DNA of 64,000 bases from an uncultured Nocardioides sp. (lineage in GTDB: Bacteria; Actinomycetota; Actinomycetes; Propionibacteriales; Nocardioidaceae): assembly GCF_947489365.1 (NCBI RefSeq), contig NZ_CANLDB010000002.1, positions 496,001-560,000 on the forward strand. Reading direction: 5' to 3'. The notes beneath the pieces were generated by a model. It was not told where the DNA came from. It was given only the letters and a program-made list of their open reading frames with translations, and searched no databases. Positions 1 to 7,446 of this stretch are shown here, in pieces. The position numbers and the translations under genes are program-made. The stretch's first letter is position 1, and every line of letters begins with the position of its first letter.

Positions 1-1
1 C

Positions 2-253
2 GAGCTCGTCGGCGACCGCGTGCTGGTGCTCCCCGCCGCCGCGACGGTCGCGCCACGGCTGGGCGTCGACCCCGCCGAGGTCGCCCGCGTCCGGGAGGCC
101 ACCCTCCGACTGACCTGCCTGGCCGGGCTCGCGGGGCTGCCCGCGGTGACCGTGCCGGGCCGCACCACCTCCGGGCTGCCCGCCGGCGTCTGCCTGCTCG
201 CCGCGCCCGGCCGCGACCACGACCTGCTCGACCTCGTCAGGAGAGACCGATGA
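2..253 (+). CDS. Amidase family protein, C-terminal fragment
   Basis: The reading frame is open from base 2 and ends in a TGA that overlaps the next ATG, so the gene continues upstream of the window. The visible 83 residues match the tail of amidase-signature hydrolases: a helical stretch, then a GLPAVTVPGR segment and a SGLPAGVCLLAAPGRD segment, where the family normally has a proline-rich turn followed by G(V/L)QL(V/L)G. The Ser-Ser-Lys catalytic core lies outside the window. The ATGA overlap with hydroxyisourate hydrolase suggests one operon, possibly purine or ureide degradation. The substrate cannot be deduced. Confidence 0.75.
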   Translation, partial: ELVGDRVLVLPAAATVAPRLGVDPAEVARVREATLRLTCLAGLAGLPAVTVPGRTTSGLPAGVCLLAAPGRDHDLLDLVRRDR

Positions 254-567
254 CCACCTGCAGCACCCACGTCCTGGACTCCACCCACGGACGCCCGGCC
301 AGCGGGGTGGAGGTGGTCCTCACCGACGTCGCCGGCCAGACCCACCGCGCCTGCACGGACGGCGACGGCCGCTTCCGCTTCGACATCGAGCTCACCACCG
401 GCCGCCACCAGCTCGTCTTCGAGACGGGCCCGTGGTTCGCGGACCTCGGTCAGGAGTGCTTCCACCCGGAGGTCGTCGTGCCGTTCACGGTGCAGCCCGA
501 CGAGCCGCACGTGCACGTCGCGCTGCTCCTCAGTCCCTTCGCGTACACGACCTACCGCGGGAGCTGA
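250..567 (+). CDS. uraH: 5-hydroxyisourate hydrolase (transthyretin-like)
   Basis: This enzyme hydrolyses 5-hydroxyisourate, the product of urate oxidase, to OHCU in uric acid breakdown. The 105-residue protein has the family length and both signatures: an N-terminal STHVLDSTHGRPA block with the active-site His, and a C-terminal TYRGS tetrapeptide that closes the tetramer channel. The ATG overlaps the amidase stop (ATGA), so translation is probably coupled. Urate oxidase and OHCU decarboxylase are not in view and may lie upstream. The cytosolic homotetramer is family knowledge. Confidence 0.95.
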   Translation: MTTCSTHVLDSTHGRPASGVEVVLTDVAGQTHRACTDGDGRFRFDIELTTGRHQLVFETGPWFADLGQECFHPEVVVPFTVQPDEPHVHVALLLSPFAYTTYRGS

Positions 568-579
568 GCCCCCGCTGAG

Positions 580-585
580 TACGGT
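580..585 (+). promoter_or_regulatory. Leaderless -10 hexamer (TACGGT)
   Basis: TACGGT is followed by 6 nt and then the ATG at 592, with no Shine-Dalgarno. The transcript probably starts at the ATG. Confidence 0.55.
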
Positions 586-591
586 CGCGAC

Positions 592-1428
592 ATGACGACG
601 GTGGCGGTACTGGGAGCCGGTGGGCTCGGGGCGGCGATGGCACGCAGGCTGGGTGCCGAGGGGCACGACGTCCGCCTGTGGAACCGCAGCGCCGACAAGG
701 CCCGCGCGGTCGCCGACGGCGCCGACGGGGTGACGGCGTACGACGAGGCGACGGAGGCCGTCCGTGGCGCGGACGCGCTGCTGACCGTGCTGCGCGACGC
801 CGACGTGGTCGCGGAGGTCGTCTCCCCGCTGCTGGGTGACGTGTCCGGGGTCTGGGTGCAGGCCTCGACCGTGGGTCCGGCGGGCGCCGAGCGCCTCGGG
901 TCGCTCGCGGCCGAGGCGGGCGTCGACTACCTCGACGCTCCGGTCTCCGGCAGCACCCAGCCCGCTGAGCAGGGCAAACTCCTCTGGCTCGTCGCCGGGC
1001 AGGACTCCGCCGTGGAGCGCGCCAGGCCCGTGCTCGACGCCCTCGGCTCGGTGCAGCAGGTCGGCACCGGCACGTCGGGCGGCAGCGCCCTCAAGCTGGC
1101 CGTCAACGCCTGGCTGACGATCGCGACGGTCGGCATCAGCGACGTCCTCGACCTCGCGGACGGGCTGGGCGTCGACCACGACGACCTGCGCTCGGCGCTG
1201 GAGGCCGGGCCGCTGTCGATGCCCTACGCGCAGATGAAGTCGAACCTCATGGACGCCGGCTCCTACGAGCCCGGCTTCGCGGTGGCGAACGCGCTCAAGG
1301 ACCTGCACCTCGCGGCCGACTCCCACGCCCCGAGCCCCCTGCTCGCGGAGGTCGCGGCCCGCCTCGCCCGGACGGTCGAGGACGGCCACGGCGAGGCCGA
1401 CGTCGCGGCGGTGCACCGCACGCGCTGA
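592..1428 (+). CDS. NAD(P)-dependent beta-hydroxyacid dehydrogenase family protein
   Basis: This 278-residue protein belongs to the 3-hydroxyisobutyrate / tartronate-semialdehyde reductase family. It has an N-terminal Rossmann fold (GAGGLGAAMARRLG, about 8-21), the substrate-binding motif DAPVSGS (115-121), and the catalytic-lysine helix with K168 in SALKLAVN. The C-terminal half is all-helical. The start at 592 is supported by a TACGGT -10 element 6 nt upstream, so it is probably transcribed apart from the hydroxyisourate hydrolase gene. Tartronate semialdehyde reduction would fit ureide catabolism, but many family members act on other acids, so the substrate is open. Confidence 0.85.
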   Translation: MTTVAVLGAGGLGAAMARRLGAEGHDVRLWNRSADKARAVADGADGVTAYDEATEAVRGADALLTVLRDADVVAEVVSPLLGDVSGVWVQASTVGPAGAERLGSLAAEAGVDYLDAPVSGSTQPAEQGKLLWLVAGQDSAVERARPVLDALGSVQQVGTGTSGGSALKLAVNAWLTIATVGISDVLDLADGLGVDHDDLRSALEAGPLSMPYAQMKSNLMDAGSYEPGFAVANALKDLHLAADSHAPSPLLAEVAARLARTVEDGHGEADVAAVHRTR

Positions 1429-1472
1429 CGCGCCTCCCGGCCACTGTCGGTGGCCTGCTGCACGCTGCGGTC

Positions 1473-2570
1473 ATGGACACCTCCGCCCTGACGCCCGCGC
1501 TCCTGCTGCTGCTCGTCGGCGTCGCCTTGGGCGCGCTGCTCGGTGTGCTGTGGTCGCGGCGTACGACGGTCGGCGAGGCCACGGCCGCCCTGCCCGCGGC
1601 GCTCGACGCCCTCGAGCGCCGCGCCGCGTCCGACGCCGTGGTCCGCGACGGTCTGCGCCGCATCGGCGCCCAGATGGACGCCCTCGACCGCGCCCGCTCG
1701 AGCCACCAGGGCGAGCTGCGAGCGCAGGTCGAGGAGATGGCCCGCAGCACCGAGGCGCTGCGCCGCGAGACCGGCGCCCTGTCCACCGCCCTGCGCCGCC
1801 CGCAGGTCCGGGGCCGGTGGGGCGAGCTGCACCTGCGCCGCACCGTCGAGCTCGCCGGCCTGGTCGACCGCTGCGACTTCACCGAGCAGGTCCGCCTCGA
1901 CGACGGCACGCTGCGCCCGGACCTCGTGGTGCGCCTCGCGGGCGGCCGCTCGGTGGTGGTGGACGCCAAGGTCGCGCTCGACGCGTTCCTCGACGCCGGC
2001 GAGGCCGACGACCCCGAGGAGGTCGCCGCCCACCTCCGCCGCCACGCCCGCCAGCTCCGGACCCACGTGGACTCCCTCTCGGGCAAGGCCTACTGGCGCT
2101 CGCTGCCCGAGAGCACCGACTTCGTCGTCCTCTTCGTGCCCGCCGAGGCGGTGCTCTCGGCGGCGCTCGAGACGGACCGGGACCTGCTGGAGCACGCTGC
2201 CTCCCGCCACGTCGTCCTCGCCAGCCCGACCACCCTCATCGCCCTGCTCCGGACCGTGGCGCAGGGCTGGCGCCACCAGGCCCTGTCCGACCAGGCCGCG
2301 GAGGTGCAGCGCCTCGGCCGCGAGCTGCACGAGCGCCTCGCCACGATGAGCGAGCACCTCGACAAGGTCGGCCGCTCGCTCACCTCGACGGTCGCCGCGT
2401 GGAACTCCGCCGTGGGCTCCCTCGAGGGCCGCGTGCTGGTCACGGCGCGGAAGTTCAACGACCTCGGCGTCACCGACGACCCTCTCGAGGGTCCGCGTCA
2501 GGTCGAGCTGATGCCCCGCGAGCCCGTCGCGGACGAGCTCCTCCCGGCGCGTCGACCGCGCAGTGCGTGA
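1473..2570 (+). CDS. rmuC: DNA recombination protein RmuC
   Basis: RmuC limits inversions at short inverted repeats and carries a PD-(D/E)XK-like nuclease fold. The 365 residues show an N-terminal membrane helix (about 8-27), a coiled-coil region (40-105), and the RmuC domain beginning at the hallmark WGELHLRR (116-123), with the conserved VVVDAKVALDAFLDA block following. The length is typical of actinobacterial RmuC. A weak CACGCT hexamer 6 nt before the ATG suggests a leaderless transcript. Its presence is notable in a chromosome this rich in inverted repeats, but any link is inference. Confidence 0.93.
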   Translation: MDTSALTPALLLLLVGVALGALLGVLWSRRTTVGEATAALPAALDALERRAASDAVVRDGLRRIGAQMDALDRARSSHQGELRAQVEEMARSTEALRRETGALSTALRRPQVRGRWGELHLRRTVELAGLVDRCDFTEQVRLDDGTLRPDLVVRLAGGRSVVVDAKVALDAFLDAGEADDPEEVAAHLRRHARQLRTHVDSLSGKAYWRSLPESTDFVVLFVPAEAVLSAALETDRDLLEHAASRHVVLASPTTLIALLRTVAQGWRHQALSDQAAEVQRLGRELHERLATMSEHLDKVGRSLTSTVAAWNSAVGSLEGRVLVTARKFNDLGVTDDPLEGPRQVELMPREPVADELLPARRPRSA

Positions 2571-2579
2571 GCCTCGCCC

Positions 2580-2585
2580 TAGCGT
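2580..2585 (+). promoter_or_regulatory. Leaderless -10 hexamer (TAGCGT)
   Basis: TAGCGT is followed by 7 nt and then GTG at 2593. This places the start inside the longer frame that opens at 2563. Confidence 0.5.
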
Positions 2586-2592
2586 GAGGTAC

Positions 2593-3015
2593 GTGGGCCA
2601 GACCCAGCTCCGAGGGACGGCCGACCCCGTGTCGTACGAGGACGCGCCGGGTCCGCCGGTGCTGCTCCTCGCCCCGGCCCTGGTCGCCACGTTCCTGGGC
2701 CTGGACATCGCCCTCGGCCACGACCTCGGCCTGCTCTTCGGCCTCGGCTTCGTCACCGTCTGCGTGGGCCTCGGCCTGCTGGCCGAGCCGGACGACTTCT
2801 TCCTCGCCGCCGTCCTCCCCCCGCTGATGATGCTCGCGAGCATGCTGGTCGTCGGCATCGCGATGCCGTCGGCCTTCGGCTTCCCCTCCGCGAGCGCCGT
2901 CGAGGGCGTCATCGCCGGCTTCGCCCACCACAGCTGGGCGCTCGGTCTCGGGTACGTCGTCTGCCTGGTCATGCTCGGCGTCCGCGGCTACCTGATGCGG
3001 CTGCAGCGGCTCTGA
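2593..3015 (+). CDS. DUF6542-type integral membrane protein
   Basis: A membrane protein of about 140 residues, with a short N-terminal tail then four hydrophobic segments (roughly ALVATFLGLDIALG, LLFGLGFVTVCVGLGLLA, FFLAAVLPPLMMLASMLVVG and the last helix GLGYVVCLVMLGV). It resembles DUF6542 proteins, which commonly sit near rmuC and xseAB in actinobacteria (recalled). The frame opens at GTG 2563 overlapping the rmuC stop, but a TAGCGT element ends 7 nt before GTG 2593, so I prefer the shorter form. The function is unknown. Confidence 0.7.
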   Translation: MGQTQLRGTADPVSYEDAPGPPVLLLAPALVATFLGLDIALGHDLGLLFGLGFVTVCVGLGLLAEPDDFFLAAVLPPLMMLASMLVVGIAMPSAFGFPSASAVEGVIAGFAHHSWALGLGYVVCLVMLGVRGYLMRLQRL

Positions 3016-3046
3016 CCCTCGGCTCTCTCGGGCTGTCCGGCCAAAC

Positions 3047-3088
3047 TGTGTCGATTTGCTGTCGCCATAGCGACAGCAAATCGACACA
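3047..3088. terminator. Perfect 19-bp palindrome with 4-nt loop
   Basis: The arms at 3047-3065 and 3070-3088 are perfect reverse complements, separated by CATA. It sits between two convergent genes and can fold into a strong hairpin in either transcript. No T-run follows, so it is a bidirectional-terminator candidate rather than a classical one. The arms are A/T-rich compared with the surroundings. Confidence 0.55.
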
Positions 3089-3113
3089 CTTCCCTGCTAC
3101 GGGCCCGTCCGGC

Positions 3114-3968
3114 CTACCCGACGAGGTTGGGCTGCCCCTCGACCACGCGGAGGCTGGCCGGGTCGCCGTCGATGGTCACGGTGCCGGCCACCGGCTGCCA
3201 CGGACCGCCGTCCAGGCGGAACCGCGCCGACCACGTCGTGTCGACGCTGGGCTCGACGGTCTCGAACGCGTCCTGGTAGCGGTACGAGATGAACTCGCTC
3301 ATCGGTGTGCCCTCCTCGAACCGCTTCCCCTCCCAGTCCGTCGTCTGGGTCGAGCCGTCACCGTGGTGCCACTCGTACGACGTCGCACTCGCCTCGAGGT
3401 CGAGGGATTGACCCAGCAGGGTCACCGTCGTCGTCTCGGGCTCGTTCGAGGTCGAGAAGATCGTGTCGAAGTTGACCAGCGTCTCCCCGCCCGGTGGCTG
3501 CAACGTCAGGTCGGAGTCGGGGAGGGGCATGCGCTCGAAGGCCGCCAGGATCATGCCCGGCGTGATGACCGGGGCCGTCCCGCCCTCGCCCTCCTCACCG
3601 GGCTCGACGCAGATCGGAGGCAGCGTCCCGGTGGTGCCGTCCGGGTAGTAGATCGTCCGGCCCATCATCGTGCCGCCGTTGCCACACTCGACGGTGCCGC
3701 CGCAGCCGTAGCGGGCCTCCTCGGTGGTGCCGCCGCCACCGCTCTTGCAGAGCGGGTTGTATCCGACCACCGGTCCGTCAGAGGCGCCGGCTGAACCGCC
3801 TCCGCCGCCCGTTCCCGGGTCGTAGCCCCCCGGTGTTTCACCGGGGATGCGAACGTCAAACCAACTCCCGCCTGGATTAACCGGGTCTGCGGCAGAACTA
3901 GGTGCCAGACATAGGGCTGCACAGAACGCGGTTAATGCGACCCAGACGCCCAAGGATTTACCCGCCAT
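3114..3968 (-). CDS. Secreted hypothetical protein with PKD-like domain
   Basis: The 284-residue protein has a Sec signal peptide (hydrophobic 7-21, Ala-X-Ala-type cleavage near APSSAA). A Gly-rich linker (about 45-80) and a cysteine pair region (CGGTVECGNG) follow. The C-terminal domain (about 165-284) has a PKD-like beta-sandwich feel: YEWHHGDGST resembles the PKD YxWDFGDG motif. Its start lies 1 nt after the stop of the DUF6318 lipoprotein gene, so the two form an operon. Codon use near the N-terminus is less G/C-biased than in the neighbours. A cell-surface role is likely; no enzymatic motif is visible. Confidence 0.7.
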   Translation of the reverse strand: MAGKSLGVWVALTAFCAALCLAPSSAADPVNPGGSWFDVRIPGETPGGYDPGTGGGGGSAGASDGPVVGYNPLCKSGGGGTTEEARYGCGGTVECGNGGTMMGRTIYYPDGTTGTLPPICVEPGEEGEGGTAPVITPGMILAAFERMPLPDSDLTLQPPGGETLVNFDTIFSTSNEPETTTVTLLGQSLDLEASATSYEWHHGDGSTQTTDWEGKRFEEGTPMSEFISYRYQDAFETVEPSVDTTWSARFRLDGGPWQPVAGTVTIDGDPASLRVVEGQPNLVG

Positions 3969-3969
3969 G

Positions 3970-4545
3970 TCACGAGGCCTCCGTCAGTTCACTGACTCGC
4001 CAGCCCGTCGAGGCGTATTCCAGCTGGAAGGTGTAGGTCATGTCTTCCGGTCTGTAGACCTGAGGTTTGGCGTCCTCGGTCCTGAACACTCGCTCCTTCG
4101 CCCGATCGAACCGAACAGCTGGCATGTCGGCCGTGTCTTCAGATGCGAACCCAATTTGCTTGACCGTCCAGCCAGCGCTCTCGATCCGGCCGCCCCTGTC
4201 GTATAGGTCCCTGAGACTGCTCGAGATGTTCACACAGGCCCTGCAAGAGTCGGCGGCTAAGTCATCGAATGAGGCGGTATCCCCAGTCACTGTCGCGAAA
4301 TTAAAGGCGGCGGTCCAGTGCTCGATGAACGCCTCAGCCCCCGCCGTCGACTCCTCCCGCGCCGCATTCGGCATCTCGGGCGGCTCCTCCTCCGCGGCCT
4401 CCGACTCCGACGGCGACGGCTCGGCCGGTGACGACGACGGGATGATCGGGGTGGGGTCTGCCTCGGGCTCGTCCCCTCCGTCACCACACCCGGTGAGGAG
4501 CGCGAGAGAGGCCGCCAGAGCAGCCACCGACGCTCGTGCGCGCAT
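3970..4545 (-). CDS. DUF6318-type lipoprotein
   Basis: A lipoprotein of about 191 residues. The frame can open at 4563, but the ATG at 4545 has a GGAG 7 nt upstream, so I use it. The N-terminus is MRARASVAALAASLALLTGC, with lipobox LLTGC and lipidated Cys20. An acidic, Pro/Ser-rich linker (about 21-60) follows, then a globular SnoaL/NTF2-like domain starting FIEHWTAAFNFATVTGD and containing CRAC. It is the first gene of a two-gene unit with the PKD-like secreted protein. The function is unknown; extracytoplasmic attachment is inferred from the lipobox. Confidence 0.8.
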   Translation of the reverse strand: MRARASVAALAASLALLTGCGDGGDEPEADPTPIIPSSSPAEPSPSESEAAEEEPPEMPNAAREESTAGAEAFIEHWTAAFNFATVTGDTASFDDLAADSCRACVNISSSLRDLYDRGGRIESAGWTVKQIGFASEDTADMPAVRFDRAKERVFRTEDAKPQVYRPEDMTYTFQLEYASTGWRVSELTEAS

Positions 4546-4680
4546 GTCGAAACTCCGTCCCATGTCCCGAGTACGACCGGTCCAACGATCGCTCTCGCGG
4601 CACGCTACGTCGCGAACAGGGGCTGGGCCAGAGCGCGCGAGACACCTGTGGACAGAGCGAAAACTGTGGCAGAGGAGGCC

Positions 4681-5817
4681 CTACAGCCCCACGGACGCCG
4701 CCTCGATCGCGTCCGGCGAGAGGGCGTGGGCGATGGCCATGGCGGCCGCGCCGAGCAGGCCGGAGCGCTCGCCGGCGGCAGACGGGACGATCGAGAGGTG
4801 CTCGGTCGCGAGGGGCAGGGAGCGCTGGTAGACGGTCTCGCGGATCCCGGCGAGCAGATGCTCGCCGGCGGCGGCCGTGGCGCCTCCGATGACGACGACG
4901 GAGGGGTTGATGAAGTTCACGATCATCGCCACCACCTCTCCCAGGTCACGACCGGCCTGACGGACGACCTGGACGGCGTCCCGGTCGCCCGCACGCACCC
5001 GGGCGACGACGTCCGGCACGGTCGCGCCCAGCGCGGCGGCCAGGGCGGGGGCCCCGGCGACGGCCTCGAGGCAGCCGTCGTTGCCGCAGCGGCACAGCAC
5101 TCCCTCGGCGCGGGCGACGCGGATGTGGCCGACGTCCCCGGCGGTGCCCTGGGCCCCGCGCTGGAGCTCGCCGCCGGAGATGATCCCGCAGCCGATGCCG
5201 GTGGAGACCTTGATGAAGACGAGGTCGTCGACGCCGGACAGGTGGGCGTGCCGCTCCCCCAGCGCCATGATGTTGACGTCGTTGTCGATCAGCACGGGGA
5301 CGTCGAACCCGCGCTGCACGTGGGCGGGGACGTCGTAGGCGTCCCACCCCGGCATGATCGGCGGGTTGATCGCCCGGCCGGTCGAGTGCTCCACCGGGCC
5401 GGGCAGGCCGATCCCGATGGCGGCGAGGTCGGCGTCGGCGCGGCCGGCGGTGGTCAGCAGGGCGCGGATCGTCTGCTCGACCCAGGCGAGCACCGCGACG
5501 GGACCGTCGGCGATGTCGAGGTCCGCGCGCACCTCCGCGAGGACGGTCCCGGCGAGGTCCGCCAGGCCGGCGCGCGCGTGGGTCGCGCCGAGGTCGATGC
5601 CGGCCACCACCCGGGCCGCGGGGTTCAGCGCCAGCAGGGACGGCGGACGCCCGCCGGTCGACACCGCGTCGCCGTACGGCGCCACCAGGCCGAGGCGCAT
5701 CAGCACGTCCACCCGGGCCGCGACGGTGGACCGCGCGAGACCGGTGACCTCGACGAGCTGGGCGCGCGTCCTCGGCTGCCCGTCGCGCAGCAGCGCGAAC
5801 ACGTCTCCGGCCCTCAC
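4681..5817 (-). CDS. ROK family transcriptional repressor
   Basis: An N-terminal winged helix (TRAQLVEVTGLARSTVAARV) is fused to a ROK sugar-kinase-like domain. Visible ROK landmarks are GIDLGATHARAGLADL (ATP/phosphate loop), GIGLPGPVE, DNDVNIMALGE, GCGIISGGELQRGAQGTAGD with GHIRV, and the zinc site CRCGNDGCLE. The start is uncertain: GTG 5817 gives 378 residues, TTG 5859 gives 392, and neither has a clear ribosome site. The gene diverges from a seven-gene sugar ABC operon, so it most likely represses that operon until a sugar or derivative binds. The frame stays open to 6546, but that upstream part is antisense to the transporter. Confidence 0.88.
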   Translation of the reverse strand: MRAGDVFALLRDGQPRTRAQLVEVTGLARSTVAARVDVLMRLGLVAPYGDAVSTGGRPPSLLALNPAARVVAGIDLGATHARAGLADLAGTVLAEVRADLDIADGPVAVLAWVEQTIRALLTTAGRADADLAAIGIGLPGPVEHSTGRAINPPIMPGWDAYDVPAHVQRGFDVPVLIDNDVNIMALGERHAHLSGVDDLVFIKVSTGIGCGIISGGELQRGAQGTAGDVGHIRVARAEGVLCRCGNDGCLEAVAGAPALAAALGATVPDVVARVRAGDRDAVQVVRQAGRDLGEVVAMIVNFINPSVVVIGGATAAAGEHLLAGIRETVYQRSLPLATEHLSIVPSAAGERSGLLGAAAMAIAHALSPDAIEAASVGL

Positions 5818-5859
5818 GGCTCGAAGTAGACCACCGAGCCCTTCTGATCGTCCAGCCAA

Positions 5860-5886
5860 AGACTTTTGCAAGCGTCTCGACAAAAG
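5860..5886. promoter_or_regulatory. Candidate ROK operator in the divergent promoter region
   Basis: 5860-5877 matches its own reverse complement at 14 of 18 positions around a TTGCAA core. CTTTTG (5863-5868) and CAAAAG (5881-5886) also form an inverted pair. The site lies between the repressor and the first transporter gene. Confidence 0.4.
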
Positions 5887-5913
5887 CCTGTGGCGAGTGA
5901 CACAGTGCGGCGC

Positions 5914-7446
5914 GTGACCAGTCCCACCGACTCCACCCCGGCGCCGACGCAGGCCCCCGTGCTGCGCGTCCGCGGCGTCACGAAGAGCTTCCACGGCAAC
6001 GTCGTGCTGCGCGACGCCGACCTCGACCTCCTGCCGGGCCAGGTGCTCGGCCTGGTCGGCGAGAACGGCGCCGGCAAGTCGACGCTGATGAAGGTCCTCG
6101 CCGGGGTCCACGCACCCACGTCCGGCACCGTCGAGCTCGACGGCTCCGAGGTCACGTTCGGCCACCCCGTCCAGGCCCAGCGCGCCGGGATCTCGACCGT
6201 CTTCCAGGAGTTCAACCTCCTGGGCGAGCGCACCGTCGCCGAGAACGTCTGGCTGGGCCGCGAGCCGCGCCGCCGCGGACTGGTGGACGTCGCCGCGATG
6301 GTCCGCGACACCACCGCCCTGCTCGAGGACCTCGGCGTGACGGGCCTCGACGCCTCCCGCCGCGTGCGCAGCCTGTCGGTCGCCGAGCAGCAGATCGTCG
6401 AGATCGCGAAGGCCACCAGCCTCGACGCCCGCGTGATCCAGATGGACGAGCCGACCGCCGCGCTCGCCGACCACGAGGTCGCGCTCCTCTACTCGATCAT
6501 CCGCACCCTCACGGGGCGCGGCGTCGCGATCGTCTACGTCTCGCACCGCCTCAAGGAGATCTTCGACCTCTGCGACGTGGTGACCGTGCTCAAGGACGGC
6601 GCCCAGGTCGCCACCGAGCCGATCGCCGCGCTCGACGAGGGACGCCTGGTCCGCCTCATGGTCGGGCGCACCCTCGACGCGTTCTTCCCGGACCCCCTCG
6701 AGGGCACCGCCCCCGGGGAGACCCGCCTCGAGCTCCGCGGCGCCGGCAACGGCTACGTCGACGGCGTCGACCTCACGCTCCGCGCCGGGGAGATCGTCGG
6801 GGTCGCCGGCCTGCAGGGCTCCGGGCGCACGGAGCTGCTCGAGGCCGTCTTCGGGGTCACCCCGCTCACCCGCGGCGAGATGACGCTGGCGGGCCGGAAG
6901 GTCCGACCCCGCAGCCCCCGCCAGGCCGTCCGCGCCGGCATCGCCCTCATCACCGAGGACCGCAAGGCCACCGGCCTGGCGCTCAACCAGTCCATCCTCG
7001 ACAACACCCTCGGCGTCGTCCGTGCCGTCTTCCCCCGCCGGACCGGCGGCGTACGCCGCGACGTCCCCCGCCTGCTGTCCACGCTGGCGGTGTCGGCCCG
7101 CGCTCTGTCCCAGGAGGTCCGCCTGCTGTCGGGCGGCAACCAGCAGAAGGTCGTCCTGGCCCGCTGGCTCGCCACGGACCCGGCCGTCGTCCTCATGGAC
7201 GAGCCGACCCGCGGCGTCGACGTCGGCGCCAAGTACTCGATCTACGAGGTGATGCGGCGCCTCGCCGCCGACGGCAAGGCCGTCCTCATGGTCTCCAGCG
7301 AGCTCCCCGAGGTGATCGGCATGTCCGACCGGATCCTGGTGATGCGCGACGGCCGGCTGGCCGGCGAGCTGCCCCCCACCTCCAGCGAGGAGGACGTCCT
7401 CGCCCTCGCGACCGGCGTCCGCGCCGGAGAGCAGGTGGCGTCGTGA
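5914..7446 (+). CDS. Sugar ABC transporter ATP-binding protein (RbsA/MglA type)
   Basis: A 510-residue double ABC ATPase energising carbohydrate import. The first domain has an intact Walker A (GENGAGKSTLM), a LSVAEQQ signature and Walker B ending IQMDEPTAALAD. The second has the degenerate Walker A GLQGSGRTEL typical of RbsA/MglA, an LSGGNQQKVVLARW signature and VVLMDEPTRGVDVGAK. GTG 5914 is preferred: a CACAGT hexamer lies 7 nt upstream, and the first 16 codons of the longer frame overlap the operator region. The stop overlaps the next GTG. It is the first gene of the operon facing the ROK repressor. Confidence 0.93.
   Translation: MTSPTDSTPAPTQAPVLRVRGVTKSFHGNVVLRDADLDLLPGQVLGLVGENGAGKSTLMKVLAGVHAPTSGTVELDGSEVTFGHPVQAQRAGISTVFQEFNLLGERTVAENVWLGREPRRRGLVDVAAMVRDTTALLEDLGVTGLDASRRVRSLSVAEQQIVEIAKATSLDARVIQMDEPTAALADHEVALLYSIIRTLTGRGVAIVYVSHRLKEIFDLCDVVTVLKDGAQVATEPIAALDEGRLVRLMVGRTLDAFFPDPLEGTAPGETRLELRGAGNGYVDGVDLTLRAGEIVGVAGLQGSGRTELLEAVFGVTPLTRGEMTLAGRKVRPRSPRQAVRAGIALITEDRKATGLALNQSILDNTLGVVRAVFPRRTGGVRRDVPRLLSTLAVSARALSQEVRLLSGGNQQKVVLARWLATDPAVVLMDEPTRGVDVGAKYSIYEVMRRLAADGKAVLMVSSELPEVIGMSDRILVMRDGRLAGELPPTSSEEDVLALATGVRAGEQVAS

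Noticed and set aside
1263..2972. 569-codon frame antisense to rmuC
   Set aside because: A high-G+C shadow frame with low-complexity Arg/Gly/Ala-rich translation; rmuC and its neighbours explain the region.
5818..6546. Upstream extension of the ROK regulator frame
   Set aside because: It lies antisense to the ABC ATPase, and the translation does not look like a protein domain; the regulator begins at the winged helix.
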